Assembly: GCF_000282515.1 (NCBI RefSeq)
Contig: NZ_AKJD01000043.1
Span: forward strand, 62,001-126,000
Source: Pseudomonas sp. GM80
GTDB lineage: Bacteria > Pseudomonadota > Gammaproteobacteria > Pseudomonadales > Pseudomonadaceae
DNA length: 64,000 bases
Direction of reading: 5' to 3'
Shown here: positions 61,276 through 64,000 of the stretch, in pieces
Position numbering within the stretch: the stretch's first letter is position 1
Layout of the letters: every line of letters starts with the position of its first letter
The notes under the pieces: generated by a model
Databases searched by the model: none
Told to the model about the DNA's origin: nothing
Seen by the model: the letters and a program-made list of their open reading frames with translations, nothing else
Program-made: the position numbers and the translations under genes

Positions 61276-61659
61276 ATGAAGGCAGTTTTTGCGTCTTTGA
61301 TAGTCGTAGGGCTGACGGGGTGTGGAAGTCACTCATCGAATTTGCAGATTGGAAATGAGCAGAGTTACGCCAATATCAAAGACCAGCGTGAAGCGGTGCG
61401 GACGGTGCAGCAATACGAAACGATGCCTGCCGGCGCCCAAGTCTTGACCGAAGTTTCAGCAGGCCGTTGCCATCGCAGCTTTGTCGAGGAGGCTCCCCAG
61501 GAGTCGACAGTACTGATCGATCTGAAGGTTGCAGCTTTTGCTCAAGGTGCCGATGGGATCACAGGCGTAACCATTACCAAAGAGTCTGGCTTGAACCGAA
61601 ACTGCTGGTACGTGCTCACCGGACGCGCTCAAGCGTTTATGTTGAAGCAGGCGCAATAA
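61276..61659 (+). CDS. Small lipoprotein
   Basis: 127 residues from ATG 61276 behind GGGGGG. Lipobox in VVGLTGCGSH. The C-terminal half with two Cys (AGRCHRSF and RNCWYVLTG) faintly recalls RcsF, but I would not name it so. Function unknown. Confidence 0.75.
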   Translation: MKAVFASLIVVGLTGCGSHSSNLQIGNEQSYANIKDQREAVRTVQQYETMPAGAQVLTEVSAGRCHRSFVEEAPQESTVLIDLKVAAFAQGADGITGVTITKESGLNRNCWYVLTGRAQAFMLKQAQ

Positions 61660-61822
61660 GAGAGACGGCGTCACTGGTCCGCTGCGGCAGAAGGGCCCAA
61701 CTGAACACTTCCGATCGTTTCGATTCGAAGCTGGCCACCAGAGTCAGCATACGTTTGATAATGACCTTTCCATATTGGAACTCAGCCGTGGACTGGTCAA
61801 ACGCATCGTTTGAAGGCGCCAT

Positions 61823-61847
61823 AAAAAAGCCCGGCATATAGCCGGGC
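61823..61847 (-). terminator. Rho-independent terminator, minus strand
   Basis: GCCCGGC and GCCGGGC with a five-base loop, followed on the minus strand by TTTTTT. It ends the repeat-protein gene. Confidence 0.92.
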
Positions 61848-61904
61848 AAGTAGGGAGCATCATAACGTTTGAAGCAAGCATTCAGGTTCTGAGAACACTG
61901 TAGC

Positions 61905-62384
61905 TCAAGCGGTACGGTTCTGGATGAGCCGATCAGACCCACCTTCAGCGAGACGGCGCTCTGCTAGGCGATCAGCACCGCCCTCTGCGACACGATTCTG
62001 TTGAAGGTGGTCAGAGCCACCCTCTGCAACACGGTTCTGAATCAGGCGATCGGAGCCGCCTTCAGCGAGACGGCGCTCTGCTAGGCGATCAGAACCACCT
62101 TCAGCGACACGATTCTGGATCAGGCGATCGGAACCACCCTCAGCGAGACGGCGCTCTGCCAAGCGATCTGCACCGCCTTCAGCGACACGATTTTCGATGA
62201 GGCGATCCGAGCCGCCCTCGGCCAAGCGGCGTTCCATCAAACGATCAGAACCACCTTCAGCAACACGACTTTCAATCAAGCGATCGGAACCGCCTTCAGC
62301 GACAACCGGCTTCACCGACGTGGCTGCGAAAGCGTTTACTGCGAATACCGAGAAAGCAATGCTGAGGATGATTTGGCGTTTCAT
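61905..62384 (-). CDS. Secreted repeat protein of the Pseudomonas 'phage infection protein' type
   Basis: 159 residues: a Sec signal (RQIILSIAFSVFAVNAFA) followed by ten repeats of 13 residues around VAEGGSDRLIENR, alternating in two subtypes (with LAER and LIQN ends). Proteins of this kind are annotated as phage infection proteins in Pseudomonas, but the function is not established. CGGAG precedes the start. A strong terminator follows. Confidence 0.88.
   Translation of the reverse strand: MKRQIILSIAFSVFAVNAFAATSVKPVVAEGGSDRLIESRVAEGGSDRLMERRLAEGGSDRLIENRVAEGGADRLAERRLAEGGSDRLIQNRVAEGGSDRLAERRLAEGGSDRLIQNRVAEGGSDHLQQNRVAEGGADRLAERRLAEGGSDRLIQNRTA
61912..62303. repeat. Ten coding tandem repeats of 39 bases
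   Basis: Each unit encodes one 13-residue AEGG-DRL repeat. Adjacent pairs are more alike at alternating positions, a sign of growth by unit pairs. Confidence 0.9.
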
Positions 62385-62533
62385 GGCTGCGTGCTCCGGG
62401 TGTTATTGGTTGGTATGGAGCTGATGTTACGCGGCGGATTTTTTTTGAGAACTTCATTGGGTCGATGGTGACTATCGATGCCAGGAATAACTACTGGTAG
62501 TGAAAACCTTCGACGAGAACAGACGCTTTCGTA

Positions 62534-62992
62534 TCAAGCACTGCTAGACACACCAGTGAGCTGCTGAAAATAGTCAATGATCTGTTGGTAATGCGTGTCG
62601 CCAATACTCCCATGCATCAGCGTTGAGAACTCCTCGTTCAAATCCAGGCCACCCATTGTCAGATTTGCAGAGCCGATGACCACCGAATAGGTGGTTTCGT
62701 ACCCAAAATAGTAGAGCTTGGTGTGCAGCCGTTTTTTGTCAGAGACTTCAGTGTGTATCAGCCTCTGCATTCTATCTAGCAAGCGTCGACACCGGGATGG
62801 AGTGCGCCTGGCGTCCGTGAAAACTGTAATTGCGGCTCCCCTGTGCAGTGCAGACGCAAGGCTTGGCTTGAGAAGCGTCAACCCACCCAGATCGATCCAC
62901 CCAGAGCAGAGAATGACTTCTTGCGCTTCAGTAACTAGGTGAGAGAGCACGGAAAAGTGATTTCTTTCACCGCGGTTTGAAATGAATTCCAT
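62534..62992 (-). CDS. Small PLD-like (single HKD) protein
   Basis: 152 residues, only one half of a PLD domain: TEAQEVILCSGWIDLGG, HTKLYYFGYETTYSVVIGSANLTMGGLDLNEEFS. One-motif PLD proteins such as Nuc act as dimers, so it may be complete. It resembles the N-terminal domain of the 17421 protein (same HxKxY and GSANLTxGG), but lacks the C-terminal part. Starts at 62992 or 63010. Function unknown; nuclease inferred. Confidence 0.75.
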   Translation of the reverse strand: MEFISNRGERNHFSVLSHLVTEAQEVILCSGWIDLGGLTLLKPSLASALHRGAAITVFTDARRTPSRCRRLLDRMQRLIHTEVSDKKRLHTKLYYFGYETTYSVVIGSANLTMGGLDLNEEFSTLMHGSIGDTHYQQIIDYFQQLTGVSSSA

Positions 62993-63267
62993 CCGGGTCA
63001 ATAGCTCCAAAAAACCAAATTATACAGACCTATCCAGGCGAGAGATTGGGGCTTAATGGTGTCAGTTGAATTTTGAACAAACGAGTAACGAGTCCAGTTC
63101 TAAACCACGCACCTTGGTTCCATTCGACGTAGTCGGTTTCGTTGATATTACATTTTAGTCTCTGCGTTGCTTGTTGCTTGTTGCATGTTCTGATTCGAAA
63201 AGGACTCGTGATCTGATGCTTCCATTTCACTACATGAAGCCCTTCAATGTAGGCACCTACTGTTCGG

Positions 63268-64000
63268 TCACTCTTTTTTAGAGCGCTCTTGCGATGGAGT
63301 CATACCCTTGACCTGTTTAAACGCTCTATTAAACGCTTGTTCAGAGGCATACCCAACCTGTGACGCGATTTCGCTGATGGTCAGATCTGTCTGTGCTAAA
63401 AGCCTAGATGCTATTCCGAATCTCCATCTGGTTAAATAATTGTGTGGTGTCTCGCCCACGGAATCACGAAATTGTTTTGCGAAAGAAGATCTGGAAAGGC
63501 CTGCTTGCTGGGCTAGTGCTTCTAAACTCCAATCCTTGGAAGGATCTTCGTGGATGCATGCTAGTGCTTTCGCAATGTTCGGATTCTGCATGGCAAAGAA
63601 CCAAGTATTAACCTTCGCAGGTGCGGATTCTGCCCACTCGCGTAGAACATAAATAAAAAGCGCGGATAGCAAGTGTCTCGCAAGAATTTGACTGCCGAGT
63701 TGTGCGTTCTCAATTTCGCTGCGTAGCTGTTTCAAGGTGGCACTCACAGGAGAGTCATCATCATCCGAGCTTGCCTTTAAGTGAAGTACCGCAGGAAGAG
63801 ATTGCAGTGCAGGAAGTAGCATAAAGCGATCGACACCAAAAGCCCCACAAATTAAATTAGTTGCGATCGGTTCTTTGCTAAATTGGCCGTTGTGATTCGA
63901 TAGAAACTGATTCAGGCCTGAAGCAGGGCTTTCTGGAGAATGTGCGATCTTGTGTCCAGAACCTTGGGGCATCAGTACGATGTCCCCAGGTAATAGCTTG
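63268..64000 (-). CDS. AraC-family regulator with cupin domain (5' end outside window)
   Basis: The frame stays open to the window edge, where LLPGDIVLMPQGSGH (the cupin motif) is read, so the N-terminus lies outside. The C-terminus is complete: SLEALAQQAGLSRSSFAKQFRDSVG and TISEIASQVGYASEQAFNRAFKQVKGMTPSQ. It is the fourth AraC protein of the same build in the window. Confidence 0.9.
   Translation of the reverse strand, partial: KLLPGDIVLMPQGSGHKIAHSPESPASGLNQFLSNHNGQFSKEPIATNLICGAFGVDRFMLLPALQSLPAVLHLKASSDDDDSPVSATLKQLRSEIENAQLGSQILARHLLSALFIYVLREWAESAPAKVNTWFFAMQNPNIAKALACIHEDPSKDWSLEALAQQAGLSRSSFAKQFRDSVGETPHNYLTRWRFGIASRLLAQTDLTISEIASQVGYASEQAFNRAFKQVKGMTPSQERSKKE

Noticed and set aside
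61912..62303. CRISPR-like array
   Set aside because: The repeats are contiguous without spacers and translate into a 13-residue protein repeat.

Overview
The window reads as accessory DNA from a Pseudomonas, probably of the fluorescens/syringae side of the genus. The clues are a MvaT/MvaU-family nucleoid protein, an umuDC (rulAB-type) pair behind a LexA box, a MexEF-OprN-like pump, the Pseudomonas-type AEGGSDRL-repeat 'phage infection' protein, and many AraC regulators with a cupin N-terminus. No rRNA, tRNA, transposase, integrase or CRISPR array was seen, so nothing shows whether this is chromosome, island or plasmid. No composition was calculated; by eye the 50.6-63 kb part is more A+T-rich and less codon-biased than the pump and NmrA genes.

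Region 1 (0-8.5 kb) is a detoxification-type cluster: an RBBP9-type hydrolase end, SDR, nitrilase-family amidohydrolase, secreted small protein, SAM methyltransferase and GST in one direction, then a DUF5710 protein, a PhzF-family isomerase and an AraC regulator with a decayed first DNA-binding helix pair. Region 2 (8.6-19 kb) holds umuDC, a single-gene SIR2 / deoxyribosyltransferase-like / HEPN-like fusion that looks like an anti-phage NADase, an AhpD-like protein with its divergent AraC regulator, a Tat-exported haloperoxidase-type hydrolase and a PLD-type nuclease. Region 3 (19-29 kb) is a complete RND pump operon, an Rrf2 regulator, a LysR DNA-binding stub, a YeeE/YedE transporter and a zinc alcohol dehydrogenase. 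Region 4 (29-31.5 kb) has two tandem paralogous GTPases.

Region 5 (31.6-50.7 kb) is rich in small-molecule redox and detoxification genes: three NmrA-type proteins, a second SDR, two more GSTs, two secreted alpha/beta hydrolases, an enoyl-CoA hydratase, a PLP decarboxylase, a cupin protein, a DHA2 exporter, an aldehyde dehydrogenase, and LysR, TetR, MarR and AraC regulators. One near-palindrome, with half-sites AAGCATGATGA / TCATCATGCTT, recurs upstream of the first SDR, the pump operon, the second NmrA gene and its divergent TetR gene, the AraC gene at 7.5 kb and, as a half-site, phzF. I infer one regulon over 37 kb, with the TetR protein at 37427-37981 as the best candidate repressor.

Region 6 (50.7-63 kb) looks like a defence or conflict island. 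It contains an XRE / ParS-type antitoxin / small membrane protein operon with a very large perfect inverted repeat at its divergent promoter, a compact three-gene unknown operon, a second XRE regulator, a lipoprotein plus membrane protein, a MvaT-family silencer, a TIR protein with an unknown beta-rich C-terminus, and a four-gene operon (TIR-like, deoxyribosyltransferase-like plus DUF4071, TIR-like, SLATT membrane protein). That operon is the strongest candidate for a little-described immune system. The window closes with a repeat-rich secreted protein, a small PLD-like protein and an AraC gene cut by the window edge.
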